A stretch of DNA of 60,280 nt from CALGDE01 sp964655355 (GCA_964655355.1 CAZZMD010000023.1:1-60280); one strand, 5' to 3'. Counted from the first letter of the stretch, positions 42,268 to 52,993 are shown. Notes: generated by a model not told the origin, from the sequence alone. Translations and numbers: made by a program.

Positions 42268-43401
42268 CTATGACCTAATTTGGACTGGCATAACTAGGTG
42301 GGTGGCTTTGGTTCCCCCAAGCGGTGTCACGACGACGGGGGAGGTGGGCGTGTTGAGTTGCATTTGTACTTCGGTGACGGCTAGGTTTTTCAGGGATTCC
42401 ATTAAGTACCGCACGTTGAAGGCAATGTCTAAGTCGTCCCCAGAAATTTGCACGTTTTCTAGAGTCTCTCGACCACTTGCCACATCCTGAGCATCGGCCG
42501 AAAGAGATACTGCCTGGGATTTTCCATCGATTTCAAATTTCACAATGTGGCTACTCTTTTGATCAGCCAAGACCGCAATGCGTTCGAGAGAACTTAGGAG
42601 CGATCGCCGGTCAATCGTTAACTGTCGCTCAAATTGCCGGGGGATGAGCTGGTTATAGGCGGGATATTGACCGTCTAGGGTGCGGCTGGTGAGGTAAGCA
42701 TCGCCACATTGAATGGCAACCTGCCCCCGTTCCACATAGAGTGCCACCGGCTCATCCGATTGCTGCGCGGCGACAATTCGCTCTAGTTCCCGTAACGCTC
42801 GCCCTGGGACTGTGACCTCAAAGGCTTCCATCTGGGCATCCGCCGGCATATCCGTTTTCACCACCGCCAACCGATGCCCGTCCGTTGCGGCAAATTCCAG
42901 CTCTTCCCCGCTGATGGACAGATGCACCCCCGTCAAGACCTGCTTTGTCTCATCAGTACTTGCAGCAAATAAGGAGCCCCGCATCCCTTCCAATAATCCT
43001 GCCGCCGGCAAATACACCGGTTCACTATCCTCAACCACCGGTAATGTGGTGAATTCTTCTGCCCCCAAGCCTTGAATTTGATACTTCCCCGTTAACGCCG
43101 ATAAGGTGACCGACTGGTCCTCCGTCACCTCTAAAGACAAACTGCCATTGGGCAATCGGGTCACAATATCCGATAACAATCTTGCCGGCAGGGTAATTTC
43201 CCCCGATAATTCCACTTCAGCCGGAAAACTGGTCTGAATCCCCAAGCTCAAATCAAAGGCCGTTAAACTGACCCGCTGCGTTCCCGCATCACAAACCAAC
43301 AGCACATTGGCCAACACTGGATGGGTGGGACGAGACGGCACCGCTCGGCTGACCAGAGAAAGATGGGTATTGAGATCGCTCTGCGAACACAGCAGTTTCA
43401 T
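42268..43401 (-). CDS. dnaN: DNA polymerase III sliding clamp
   Basis: The ring-shaped beta clamp that holds DNA polymerase III on DNA. The frame extends 89 codons upstream, but the family start MKLLCSQSDLNTHLSLVSRAVPSRPTHPVLANVLL is at 43401. 377 aa is normal; three repeated clamp domains are readable (from about 1, 120 and 250), with RALRELERIV and SLLSSLERIAVLADQKSS. It is next to the DnaA-box cluster at 43902-44139, as is common near cyanobacterial origins. Confidence 0.96.
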   Translation of the reverse strand: MKLLCSQSDLNTHLSLVSRAVPSRPTHPVLANVLLVCDAGTQRVSLTAFDLSLGIQTSFPAEVELSGEITLPARLLSDIVTRLPNGSLSLEVTEDQSVTLSALTGKYQIQGLGAEEFTTLPVVEDSEPVYLPAAGLLEGMRGSLFAASTDETKQVLTGVHLSISGEELEFAATDGHRLAVVKTDMPADAQMEAFEVTVPGRALRELERIVAAQQSDEPVALYVERGQVAIQCGDAYLTSRTLDGQYPAYNQLIPRQFERQLTIDRRSLLSSLERIAVLADQKSSHIVKFEIDGKSQAVSLSADAQDVASGRETLENVQISGDDLDIAFNVRYLMESLKNLAVTEVQMQLNTPTSPVVVTPLGGTKATHLVMPVQIRS

Positions 43402-44207
<806 letters not shown>

Positions 44208-46025
44208 ATGATGGATTGGCGGCGGGCGGCATCAGCTGCCTATCGGTGGACTTTTACCCCTGGGGCTGACGCGTTTGGGGGCGATAAAAAGCCAGAGAAT
44301 AGCGATCGCCGATTTTGGATCGTGTTGTTGGTCTCGATTGGGGTGGCGATCGCCTTTGGGGTGAAGGCCCTGCAAGCCGGATTTACCGAACCCCACACTA
44401 TTCAAGATGATGCCCGCCAGCATGTGTTTTGGATGCGCCGATTTTTGCAACCGGATGCCTTTCCGGGGGATCTGATTGCGGACTATTTTCAGACCGTTGC
44501 CCCCTGGGCCTATCAAGGGTTTTATCGCGGCGTCGCGGCGTTGGGGCTGGATCCCCTGGTGTTTAACAAGCTGCTGCCCATGGGATTGGGGCTGATCGCC
44601 AGCGTCTATGGCGCGATTTTGGCCTGGATGATGATGCCGGTGCCAGCGGCGGCCGGGCTGGGGGCGGTGCTGCTCCAGGCCAGTCTTTGGTTTCGGGATG
44701 ATTTGGTGTCCGGCACGGCGGCCGCTTTTGCGGGACCGCTGATGTTGGCGGTGTTGGTCCACGGCTTTCGCAACCAGCGGATTCCCCTGGCGATCGCCCT
44801 GCTGCTGTTGACGGGCACCTATCCCCAGTGCGCCCTGGTGATGCTCGGGACCTTGACCCTGGGGGCATTGCCCGGTTGGTGGATGATGCGGCGATCGCCT
44901 CGGGAGACCTGGATCACGGTCAGCCTGGCCTGGGCGATCGTGGTAGCAGGACTGCTGCCGTTTGTGTTGCGGGACAATCCCTATGGTCCGGTGATGAAGG
45001 CAGAGGAAGCCCGGACCCTGGCGACCTTTGGCCCGAAAGCCTGGTCAACTTTTTTTACGGACGATCCCTGGAATTTCTGGGCCTGTGGCAAGCGCAGTGG
45101 TCTTTTCCCCGAGGAATGGTGTCGGCTGATGTCCAAACATGCGGTTTGGCTGGTGCCGATTTGGGCGCCTTTGGCGCTGTTGCTCCCCATCTTTATTCGA
45201 GTCCTCCGACGGCAATTTCCCTTGGGGGGCCATTGCCAGCCGGCGAGTCGATTATTGGGGCAGCTAACCTTAGCCTCCCTGGTCTGTTTTACGGTGGCCC
45301 ATCAAGTTCTATTCACCCTACATTTACCAAATCGATATTCAGAACATAGTTTGAGAATTGTGGCTCCCTTGGCAGGGGGAATGGTGATCGCGATCATCCT
45401 AGAACGATGTTTTTATCAGCTACGTCACCTTCAACTTCCACTATCTAAAACAGTCATAAAACCCATTGTCGGAACTGCTTTAGGGGGAGGATTAATCCTG
45501 TTTTTGCTGTACTATCCCACCGCCCTAAACGCCAAGAATTACAAGTTCCCTACCGCTAACTATATCTCAGGTGTCCCGGAACTACAGGAATTTCTGCGAG
45601 AACAGCCGTCGGATATCGTTATCGCATCCCTAGAGAAGGAAGCGGATAATATCCCTGCCCTAGCCGGTCGCTCGATTTATGTGGGGGCCCAGGGCTACAT
45701 CCTGCCCTATCATCGAGGGTTTTATGAGTTGATGGTGGACCGTTTAGCACGATTAACCGATGCACAATATAGCGATCGCTGGGACGAGATTCAGGCTTTT
45801 TCAGAGTCAGAAAACATTACTCACTGGCTAATTAATCGAGATAGTTTTAATGCGGAGTATTTAGAAAGTCGCCAATTTATTCAGTTTGACTTGGGGCAAG
45901 ATATCCGAGACAAATTCAAGGAAGGATTTCAACCCGTACTCCCCCAGATTCTAGACACCTGTAGCATTTGGGAAAATGAGGAGCTGGTGTTATTAACCAG
46001 TGATTGTCTGGCTAAGCAAACTTAA
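44208..46025 (+). CDS. polytopic membrane protein, GT-C-like
   Basis: About 605 aa from the ATG at 44208, which has a strong SD (ggagag, 7 bases before). Ten or so hydrophobic helices alternate with loops. The first luminal loop has HTIQDDARQHVFWMRRFL, with a D-D pair such as GT-C glycosyltransferases use; the C-terminal 150 residues form a soluble domain (EFLREQPSDIVIASLEKEADNIPALAGRSIYV). This layout resembles lipid-linked sugar transferases, but no family is certain. The next gene is convergent. It follows the origin region directly. Confidence 0.65.
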   Translation: MMDWRRAASAAYRWTFTPGADAFGGDKKPENSDRRFWIVLLVSIGVAIAFGVKALQAGFTEPHTIQDDARQHVFWMRRFLQPDAFPGDLIADYFQTVAPWAYQGFYRGVAALGLDPLVFNKLLPMGLGLIASVYGAILAWMMMPVPAAAGLGAVLLQASLWFRDDLVSGTAAAFAGPLMLAVLVHGFRNQRIPLAIALLLLTGTYPQCALVMLGTLTLGALPGWWMMRRSPRETWITVSLAWAIVVAGLLPFVLRDNPYGPVMKAEEARTLATFGPKAWSTFFTDDPWNFWACGKRSGLFPEEWCRLMSKHAVWLVPIWAPLALLLPIFIRVLRRQFPLGGHCQPASRLLGQLTLASLVCFTVAHQVLFTLHLPNRYSEHSLRIVAPLAGGMVIAIILERCFYQLRHLQLPLSKTVIKPIVGTALGGGLILFLLYYPTALNAKNYKFPTANYISGVPELQEFLREQPSDIVIASLEKEADNIPALAGRSIYVGAQGYILPYHRGFYELMVDRLARLTDAQYSDRWDEIQAFSESENITHWLINRDSFNAEYLESRQFIQFDLGQDIRDKFKEGFQPVLPQILDTCSIWENEELVLLTSDCLAKQT

Positions 46026-46027
46026 CC

Positions 46028-46052
46028 CTAGGTCTGCAATTTACTGACCTAG
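46028..46052. terminator. hairpin between convergent genes
   Basis: ctaggtc (46028-46034) pairs with gacctag (46046-46052), 11-base loop, between stops at 46025 and 46070. No U-tract, so termination is only suggested by position. Confidence 0.35.
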
Positions 46053-46069
46053 AATTACTGACCCTAAAA

Positions 46070-47122
46070 CTACTGGTCTGAGGGCGAAGGGGAATGATCC
46101 TGGGGGGCAGGCTGGGAGCGATGGCTGGCGCGGCAATCCCCAAACCAACGCCGTTTCCAGCGGGAGGTGGGCTCTAAAGACGAGGTTTCTTGCTCCCGGC
46201 GGCGGCGCGCCAGAATGTCATCGCGGCTCCCCGTCCCCAGGCGATCGCGATAGGGAACTGCTGCCCGGGTTTGCAAATGTTCCAACTCTTGAGGGGAGAG
46301 GGGCGGCAGCATGGGATCGGGGGCGTTGCGCGGATAGGCCGCCACCGTCCCCGGCCACCGACGACCGAAGGGAGGACTCGCTCCTATGGCCAGCCCTGCC
46401 GTTAATAGGGCGCTGCGGACGGCGGCGGCACAGGAATAGGTCGCTAAATATCCCGTGGGGGCAAGCCGTTGGGCAACAATTGTCAAAAAATCTAGGGTCC
46501 AGAGCTGGGGACACTGGGGGGGCGAAAACGGATCCAAAAAAATTGCGTCAAACATTGCGTCAACGGGCGGGGTGTTGAGAGGGCGATCGCCCGTTGCCCG
46601 TTGCCCAAAGGTTTCCCGAGCATCCCCCCAACGCATCTTGCCCTCAAACCCGACGAGCCGACATTCCCCAGTCTCCGCGAGCTGCGTGATCACGGTGCGG
46701 GTAAGGGCGATCGCCTCAGGGGTCAAGACAATGGGCTCCCCCTGGTCCGGGTGGATAGCCCGCGCCGGCAGGGTCGTCCCCTGAACCCGATCCAAGGTCG
46801 CTAACACCGATGGAATGGCGGCGATCGCCACCGATGGATCCCGCTCTAACCCCAACCACTGCACCGAACACTGGGGAGCCACGGACCAAAGCACGGCTAA
46901 TGCTGCGGCGCTGTTATACCCCAACCCATAGCAAATATCTAGCAGCCGGATCGACTGCCCTGTCCAAGTTCCCAACCCCGTCGGACCGACGAACTTGATC
47001 AGCGCCTCATCCCACGCCCCCTGCAAACTATGAAAATGCTCCCCGAACTCCGACGACAAAAATGTCACCGAGCCATCAGCCGTTGGATGAGGGACCCAAT
47101 CCAAAGAAGTGCCGTCGTTCAT
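46070..47122 (-). CDS. MnmC-like tRNA wobble-uridine methyltransferase
   Basis: A DUF752/MnmD-type SAM methyltransferase, which converts aminomethyl-uridine to methylaminomethyl-uridine at U34 of tRNA. Seen: VTFLSSEFGEHFHSLQGAWDEAL at the N terminus, IRLLDICYGLGYNSAAAL (SAM loop), WLGLERDP, FDAIFLDPFSPPQCPQLW (catalytic aspartate region) and TYSCAAAVRSALLTAGL. The FAD oxidase half of E. coli MnmC is missing, as in many cyanobacteria and plants. A C-terminal Arg-rich extension (RRRREQETSS...) may contact tRNA. The start at 47122 is preferred over 47158. Confidence 0.85.
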   Translation of the reverse strand: MNDGTSLDWVPHPTADGSVTFLSSEFGEHFHSLQGAWDEALIKFVGPTGLGTWTGQSIRLLDICYGLGYNSAAALAVLWSVAPQCSVQWLGLERDPSVAIAAIPSVLATLDRVQGTTLPARAIHPDQGEPIVLTPEAIALTRTVITQLAETGECRLVGFEGKMRWGDARETFGQRATGDRPLNTPPVDAMFDAIFLDPFSPPQCPQLWTLDFLTIVAQRLAPTGYLATYSCAAAVRSALLTAGLAIGASPPFGRRWPGTVAAYPRNAPDPMLPPLSPQELEHLQTRAAVPYRDRLGTGSRDDILARRRREQETSSLEPTSRWKRRWFGDCRASHRSQPAPQDHSPSPSDQ

Positions 47123-47176
47123 CGCCCACCCCCGGTGCTCTACCCCCGTGCCACCCATGGACCACTGGGGAGGGCG

Positions 47177-47542
47177 CTACGCGATTAAACGCTGGACGGT
47201 GCTGATCAATTCTTGGGGGTCCACAGGCTTCTCCAGATAGGCATTTGCCCCCAGCATGCTGCCCCAGGTTTTGTCCACATTCGTGTTCTTCGTCGAGCAA
47301 ATCACCACCGGCACATTACGGCTGGCAGAACCGTCCTGCTTAATTTCGCGGCAGACTTCAAAGCCGCTTTGTCCCGGCAAAATCACATCCAACAGAATCA
47401 AATCAGGGGTCTGACTTTTCAGCCAAGACAATGCTTCCTCACCACTGCCCACATCAATGACGGTCATACCGGCCGACTTCAAATACCCAGTCACTAAACT
47501 GCGGTCGGTACTACTATCTTCAACAACCAAAACCGTGCGCAT
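47177..47542 (-). CDS. PilH/CheY-type response regulator
   Basis: 121 residues, a lone REC domain: VLVVEDSSTDRSL (acidic pair), LILLDVILP (phospho-Asp about 53), VVICSTKNTN (the Ser/Thr switch) and LEKPVDP (Lys). No output domain. It resembles the PilH/PixH regulators of cyanobacterial type IV pilus motility. The PatA-type gene starts 250 bases upstream on the same strand, so they may be transcribed separately. The start at 47542 has a well-placed SD. Confidence 0.92.
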   Translation of the reverse strand: MRTVLVVEDSSTDRSLVTGYLKSAGMTVIDVGSGEEALSWLKSQTPDLILLDVILPGQSGFEVCREIKQDGSASRNVPVVICSTKNTNVDKTWGSMLGANAYLEKPVDPQELISTVQRLIA

Positions 47543-47792
47543 GGATTACCTCAGGGGATATGAAAAAAGAGAGAGTAGGAAGAAAAACGAATTTCCACTG
47601 GTGATGATGGTTACATCGAAGGCAACGCCACCGAATAGACCGCACATTTTACAAATCCTAACAGACCCGATTGCGGTTACCAATGGCGACTATTAAGAGC
47701 AGCGATTATTGAGTTGAATGTCTCGGCTAGGATGGTTGCTGCGAGCGGATTTCCCCTTCTACAGTGCAAAAGGGCAAAAGGGTGCGATCGCA

Positions 47793-49067
47793 TTAGGCAT
47801 TGCCAGGAAAAGCCTGGGGAAGGGTTCCTGATGTTGGGTGAATATCGCCCCCCCCGACATACCGATTTAGGATGGCGCGAATCTTGTCCGGATCGATGGG
47901 TTTGCTGACAAAGTCGGTTGCCCCCACCACTTTGGCCCGGACCCGATCAATAATCCCGTCGCTTCCTGTGAGAATAATGATCGGGATATCCTTGAACGCT
48001 GCGATGCGTCGGATTTGGGAGCAGATTTCGTAGCCATTGGCCACGGGCATAATTAAGTCGAGGAAGATGAGCTGGGGCTTATGCTCCAGGAGCTGTGTCA
48101 GGGCTTGGGTAGAGTCCTGAATGCAGATGATATTGTACCCTGCCTGATTGACTAGAGCTGCCATGGACTCGCAAATGTGAGGGCTATCGTCGATGCAAAT
48201 CACCATGCTGCGGCCAGTCTCCGCGGGGGGGACAGCGCGGCGATCTACCCCACGGGGGCTGCTGCCTTGCTTGGGCGCAGGGGCGGCGGCTTGGGACAGT
48301 ATCACTAGATCGGGATCATCCTTGAGGGTACGGACGCCGATCAGCTTGTGCTTGATATAGGGCAGCAGCGATCGCATTAAGTCGCTTGGGGACTTACCCA
48401 GGCGCTGGGCAATCAGACGGATACTGCTGCGACCGTCCAGGGCGATCGCCAATTTTTGATAGGTGCTTTCCCCTAACTTGGCCTGGAGCAGGGACGCTTC
48501 CCTAACCACCAGGGAATGGCTAGGGGAGACCGGCCCTAACCCCACTGATGACCAGGCTCTCCAATCCTCCAGGGCTTGGTTCCAAGCGGCATCGCCATTG
48601 ATGGGGGTGACCGCAATCTGGAGAATATCTAGGGGATCCTGGGGCGTCTGGCTCCAGGTCATTTCCCCATAGGTTCCCTGGTGATGCAACACCTCAAACA
48701 GCACATCCCGCAGGATATCTCCAACCACTGCCGTGAAGGTGTCCTGGTCAAGCACCTTGCGCTGGAGGAGGACAAAGAGCAAAACGTAATTGATGCACTC
48801 GAACGCATCGTTTTGACGCAGGGCAAATTTACGCTGCTTCAGTTGGGAGCAGTGGCGGCTCAGATGATGCAGGACTCGGCGATTGCGGCTGCGATTGTCC
48901 GACGCCCAGAACAGGTTACCGACACAAAAATAGAGGGACCACTCCGGGAGGACATTGTTCGCATCCGGCGTGGTGGCTCGAGCGCGCAACTGGCCGGTGA
49001 ATTGATCATCCCTAAGGCTGAGGATGCGTTCATAGAGCGCTTGAGGGGGAGTGGCGGGAGGGCTCAT
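47793..49067 (-). CDS. PatA/PixG-type response regulator (PATAN domain + REC)
   Basis: About 424 aa from the ATG at 49067; the frame upstream is Pro-rich and unlike the family. The N-terminal PATAN domain (residues 1-250) has LYERILSLRDDQFTGQL and WSLYFCVGNLFWASDN, then HKLIGVRTLKDDPDL. The REC domain starts MVICIDDSPHICESM (D293/D294 in the short numbering) and has IFLDLIMP (phospho-Asp about 337) and SKPIDP (Lys). Cyanobacterial relatives (PatA, PixG/PilG) control pili and phototaxis. It is between a CheW-like gene and a PilH-like gene, as in pix operons. Confidence 0.93.
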   Translation of the reverse strand: MSPPATPPQALYERILSLRDDQFTGQLRARATTPDANNVLPEWSLYFCVGNLFWASDNRSRNRRVLHHLSRHCSQLKQRKFALRQNDAFECINYVLLFVLLQRKVLDQDTFTAVVGDILRDVLFEVLHHQGTYGEMTWSQTPQDPLDILQIAVTPINGDAAWNQALEDWRAWSSVGLGPVSPSHSLVVREASLLQAKLGESTYQKLAIALDGRSSIRLIAQRLGKSPSDLMRSLLPYIKHKLIGVRTLKDDPDLVILSQAAAPAPKQGSSPRGVDRRAVPPAETGRSMVICIDDSPHICESMAALVNQAGYNIICIQDSTQALTQLLEHKPQLIFLDLIMPVANGYEICSQIRRIAAFKDIPIIILTGSDGIIDRVRAKVVGATDFVSKPIDPDKIRAILNRYVGGGDIHPTSGTLPQAFPGNA

Positions 49068-49396
49068 GGGCGGTCCGAAGATGTCGGTGGGTCTACGGGC
49101 GATCGCCCGGATAGGGGATAGCTGCCAAGGGGCGAGCGTGGCGAATGGCGACGGGGTCGGACGGAGCTGGAAAAATGCTGGGGGCGATCGCCGGTCAAGG
49201 GGCAAGCCGAAGGACAATTGCGGAGCGTTGCGGACGATTCAACGGACGGTACCGTTAACGAAAATGCTACTTACTTCTTGCTAATTTTAACGTCTCTATC
49301 GCCTTACTTCAGGGGCATCCCATTGATTTGAGTTGACACTGAATTGATGGGCGGCGATGGGGGTGGGGGGTAACGTTGGGATGCACTGGGATGCCC

Positions 49397-49945
49397 TTAG
49401 AGGGCGACCCGGTTGAGGTCGAGGAGGAGGAGGGTTGAGTCCGGTGTCGCGGTGGGGTTATCTTGCGTCTCGCTCCCTGGCAGCACGGCAATCATGGGGG
49501 CCAGGGACAGGATGGGATCTTGATGGGTGGAGGGGGGCAAGGGGCGAATCTGGGATCGCTCCACTTCTAATAGGTCGGGAGGCGTATCCACCGGAATGCC
49601 ACACAGTTCCCCATCCCTGCGACGGGCGATAACTAGAAAACGGGGGGACTGGTCCACCGTTGCCGCCGCTGCTTCTGGGGTCGGCCTGTGAGCGATGGCA
49701 AGATCGTGCAAATCCAGGATCCGAATAACCTGCTGTTCCAGATGGATAAGGCCCGTGCGACCCAGCCCCGGGTTCTCGAGGGGAGGACAGTGGATCACCC
49801 GGGCGATCGCTCCCATAGGGAGGGCAAAGGTGTAGCTTCCGATACCAAAGGCGATCACTCGAAAGTGGTCGGCGGGGGTCGCGGGGGTCGATCGCTGCCC
49901 TTGGGGGGATCCGGGCAGGGTAATTGCGGGAGTCAGGCTAGACAT
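49397..49945 (-). CDS. CheW/PixI-type adaptor
   Basis: 182 residues with a CheW-like beta-barrel: FRVIAFGIGSYTFALPMGAIARVIHCPP, GLIHLEQQVIRILDLHDL, FLVIARRRDGELCGIPVDTPPDLLEVERSQIRPLPP and TLLLLDLNRVAL. CheW couples receptors to CheA. 30-residue N-terminal tail is low complexity. The gene is 329 bases upstream of the PatA-type gene, so it is not tightly coupled to it. No CheA or MCP is in the window. Confidence 0.9.
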   Translation of the reverse strand: MSSLTPAITLPGSPQGQRSTPATPADHFRVIAFGIGSYTFALPMGAIARVIHCPPLENPGLGRTGLIHLEQQVIRILDLHDLAIAHRPTPEAAAATVDQSPRFLVIARRRDGELCGIPVDTPPDLLEVERSQIRPLPPSTHQDPILSLAPMIAVLPGSETQDNPTATPDSTLLLLDLNRVAL

Positions 49946-50249
49946 GGTGTATTTTGGCCATCAGAACTGGTGTGCCTATTTTTAGGATACCCAGGGTTGC
50001 CGGTGGCTATGGCGATCGCCCCGGAAAGATTAACGGATCTCCGAGGATCGCCCTCTTTTACGGTGTTGCGGTGGTCGGCCAGCAATCGCGATCGCCTGAC
50101 GATGACCTGACATCATCCCGCAAGTTCCAAACTCTGGAACTGTTGCCCGGGACCTGGAGCCGATCTATAGGCAGGCGATCGCTGCAAATTTATCCGTATT
50201 CAGGTGCTTGATGTTACTTGTAGATGGTTGGTCTTACTGATGTTTGATC
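49946..50249. other. intergenic region
   Basis: 304 bases between the CheW gene start and the tpiA stop, both on the reverse strand. No gene is seen; two HIP1-like sites are present. The CheW promoter must lie here. Confidence 0.4.
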
Positions 50250-50975
50250 TTACTGATAGTTGACGATGCGGGAGAAGTCCGCTGGGGCGAGGCTGGCACC
50301 GCCCACCAATGCACCGTTGATTTCGGGTTGGGCCATAATTTCGTCTACGTTGCCCGGTTTGACGGACCCGCCATATTGGATCGTCACGTCAGGGTTGGTT
50401 AATTTGCTGCGGATAATGCCGATGACGCGGTTGGCTTCGGCGGCGTCGCAGGTGTCGCCGGTGCCGATCGCCCAGATGGGTTCGTAGGCAATGATCAAAT
50501 TGCTTTGGTCGACCCCTTCCAAGCCTTCCTTGAGCTGTTGGATGATGTGGGCTTCGGTTTCTCCGGCATCCCGTTGGGCTTTGGATTCGCCGACGCATAG
50601 GATGGGGGTCATGCCCGCCGCTTGCACTGCTCTGAGGCGGAAATTGACGGTGGCATTGGTCTCACCAAAATATTCGCGCCGCTCGCTGTGGCCGATGATG
50701 ACGTATCGGACGCCGACTTCCGTAAGCATACTGGCGGAAATTTCGCCGGTGTAAGCGCCGCTGGCTTCCCAGTGCATGTTTTGGGCACCGATGCGGATGC
50801 GACTGCCATGCAGGTTTTTGGATAGGGTGCTGAGGTTGGTGAAGGGGACGCACAGCACGATGCCGCGATCGTCGGGGGTTTCGCTCACCTCCGCGACGAA
50901 GGTTTGTAGAAACTCCAGGGTCTCGGCCTGGGTCTTAAACATTTTCCAGTTTCCTGCGATGACAGTCTTGGCCAA
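50250..50975 (-). CDS. tpiA: triosephosphate isomerase
   Basis: Interconverts dihydroxyacetone phosphate and glyceraldehyde 3-phosphate in glycolysis and the Calvin cycle. 241 aa. AGNWKMFKT at the start (substrate Lys), RYVIIGHSERREYF (catalytic His), IAYEPIWAIGTGDTC (catalytic Glu) and GGSVKPGN phosphate loop, then GALVGGASL. All catalytic residues are present. The gene is alone on the reverse strand and divergent from the glycosyltransferase at 51122. Confidence 0.97.
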   Translation of the reverse strand: MAKTVIAGNWKMFKTQAETLEFLQTFVAEVSETPDDRGIVLCVPFTNLSTLSKNLHGSRIRIGAQNMHWEASGAYTGEISASMLTEVGVRYVIIGHSERREYFGETNATVNFRLRAVQAAGMTPILCVGESKAQRDAGETEAHIIQQLKEGLEGVDQSNLIIAYEPIWAIGTGDTCDAAEANRVIGIIRSKLTNPDVTIQYGGSVKPGNVDEIMAQPEINGALVGGASLAPADFSRIVNYQ

Positions 50976-51121
50976 GGTTCTGATTCCTATTCCTAGGTGA
51001 TAAGGGTTCTGTTTAGCTTTTTCTGTATAAAGCTATCGGGCGACGGGACGCGGGGTCAATAGACTTTGCTTGAATAGACCTTTGCACGAATTGTGCAACG
51101 CGGCATTAGGATTGACCCACC

Positions 51122-52417
51122 GTGTCTGTACTTCTGGTTGGGGAGCAAAAGGTGAGTCGAATTGTTTTGACCACGATTGGATCTTTTGGGGACTTGCATC
51201 CGAAGATTGCGATCGCCCTTGAATTGCGTCGTCGCGGTCACGATATTGTTTTTGCCACCCATCGAGAATATCAAGCCAAGATCGAAGCCCTAGGCATTGA
51301 GTTCCACCCCATGCGGCCCGACAACACCGCACTCAACGATCCTGAAGAAATGGCCCGCATGATGGATCTGAGAACAGGCACAGAATATGTCGTGAGAAAC
51401 TGGATCTGTGCCAGCTTGCGTGAAACTTACACTGACTTGATGCACACGGCTCAAGATGCCGATCTCATCATCAACGGTGGAGGCGTATTGGCAGCCCGAC
51501 CCGTCGCAGAAAAGCTAGGAATTCCGTGGGTACTGACGGTGTTGCAACCTCTAGCTTTTCTCTCTGCCCACGATCCGTCTGTTTTGCCAGCACTCCCTGC
51601 CATCTTCCAGCTACCCGGCTTAAACGTCATTGCCCAACGTGGGATCAGACCCCTCTCCAAAATCTTGTCCAAGGCTTGGGCAGAACCTGTTCACCAACTC
51701 CGACAGGAGATTGGTCTACCGCCTCTCGACGGCAACCCATTGGTTGACGATCAATTTTCTCCGGGTTTGGTCCTAGCGATGTTCTCACCCGCCCTAGCTG
51801 AGCCCCAACCCGATTGGCCCGACAACACAGTGCTGACGGGATTTACCTTCTACGATGGCAGCGAGGGCGGCGCACAACTCTCACCCGAACTGGAACAATT
51901 TCTGAATGCGGGTGAGCCGCCGATTGTATTCACCTTAGGGTCAGCCGCTGTTGTTTCTCCAGGGCAATTTTACGACGAGAGTATTAAAGCGGTCCGCCGC
52001 TTAAACTATCGTGCCGTACTCCTCATGGGAAGAAATGCGCCACCTGCCAATCTTCCCGAAAGTATGATCGCGGTGAACTATGCGCCATACTCTCAGCTCT
52101 TTTCGCGAGCTTGTGCGGTTGTTCATCAAGGCGGCGTTGGAACAACGGCTCAAGCACTGCGGGCCGGTTGTCCAACGCTAGTGACTCCTTACAGCGTTGA
52201 TCAACCAGACAACGCTGCCAGAGTTGAGCGTCTGGGCACTTCGCGAACGGTTTCTCGCAAACAATATGCAGCAGACCGAGTGGCTAAGCAGTTGAACGAA
52301 TTATTAGAAAACCCTAATTATGCAGCTAGAGCCGCAGAAATTGGGGCGATTATTCGAGCCGAAAACGGGGTGACTGTAGCGTGTGATGCGATTGAGCAAC
52401 GGCTTAACGCTGCCTAA
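51122..52417 (+). CDS. UGT/GT1-type glycosyltransferase
   Basis: 431 residues with GT-B layout. ISRIVLTTIGSFGDLHPKIAIALELRRRGHDIVFAT-like start, and the C-terminal nucleotide-sugar site FSRACAVVHQGGVGTTAQALRAGCPTLVTPYSVDQPDNAARVERLG (HQGGxGT and the PxxxDQ motif) as in UDP-glucuronosyl, sterol and macrolide glycosyltransferases. The first 10 codons from the GTG at 51122 may not be used; a GTG at 51152 with ggagc upstream is another start. Base use is less GC-rich and has few HIP1 sites compared with neighbours. Acceptor unknown; a small lipid or secondary metabolite is likely. Confidence 0.9.
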   Translation: MSVLLVGEQKVSRIVLTTIGSFGDLHPKIAIALELRRRGHDIVFATHREYQAKIEALGIEFHPMRPDNTALNDPEEMARMMDLRTGTEYVVRNWICASLRETYTDLMHTAQDADLIINGGGVLAARPVAEKLGIPWVLTVLQPLAFLSAHDPSVLPALPAIFQLPGLNVIAQRGIRPLSKILSKAWAEPVHQLRQEIGLPPLDGNPLVDDQFSPGLVLAMFSPALAEPQPDWPDNTVLTGFTFYDGSEGGAQLSPELEQFLNAGEPPIVFTLGSAAVVSPGQFYDESIKAVRRLNYRAVLLMGRNAPPANLPESMIAVNYAPYSQLFSRACAVVHQGGVGTTAQALRAGCPTLVTPYSVDQPDNAARVERLGTSRTVSRKQYAADRVAKQLNELLENPNYAARAAEIGAIIRAENGVTVACDAIEQRLNAA

Positions 52418-52651
52418 ATCACTGTGAATTTTATCCCTGGGTTAGCTTTTGGAGAGGGCGATCGCCCGGGGTGGCTCGCAGGATGGCGGGTGCTTGCCCG
52501 TGTCCCCGGGGATGTCCTATAACCGATGGAGCCTGGCATCAGCGCAGTCAATGGCAGTCAATTTCGGTATGCTGCGGCGCTGCCCCTGGAGAGTGCCCGC
52601 GCCGCTGATTGTTTCGGTTAATTGTTTCGTCGGACTTGTGATTGAAGATTT

Positions 52652-52993
52652 ATGGATTACGAAACTGCCCGCCAATTCTTGATTTTGCAGGGGGCACCGA
52701 GTCCCACCAATGCCGATGCGTTTTTGAATCGGCTGAAGGAGGGGCAACCGCCAATTCCGGGGCAGGTGACCTCAATTTTGCTGGCTCTCAAAATGGTCTA
52801 TACCGCCCTGGAAGGCACGCCAAGCCTCAGCCGAGAATTTGCGGGGCCCCTGTGTCGTCTGGCGGTGGAAGGCAATATTGCTTACCAGGCGGGACTGGTG
52901 TCTGGGGTGCCTTGGCCGCCCTTGCTAGCGGAGGATTTACAGCGCATTAGCAAAGGGGTGGCGTCGATTATGTCGGGCTATTGGCAGGATTAG
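52652..52993 (+). CDS. conserved hypothetical protein, 113 aa
   Basis: Small soluble protein with a helical pattern: MDYETARQFLILQGAPSPTNADAFLNRL, then ILLALKMVYTALEGTPSLSREFAGPLCRLAVEGNIAYQAGL and EDLQRISKGVASIM. No signal peptide and no known domain. It looks like a resident cyanobacterial gene with normal base use. A longer frame starting at 52642 in another register is a shadow. It converges on lipA with an 79-base gap. Confidence 0.75.
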   Translation: MDYETARQFLILQGAPSPTNADAFLNRLKEGQPPIPGQVTSILLALKMVYTALEGTPSLSREFAGPLCRLAVEGNIAYQAGLVSGVPWPPLLAEDLQRISKGVASIMSGYWQD

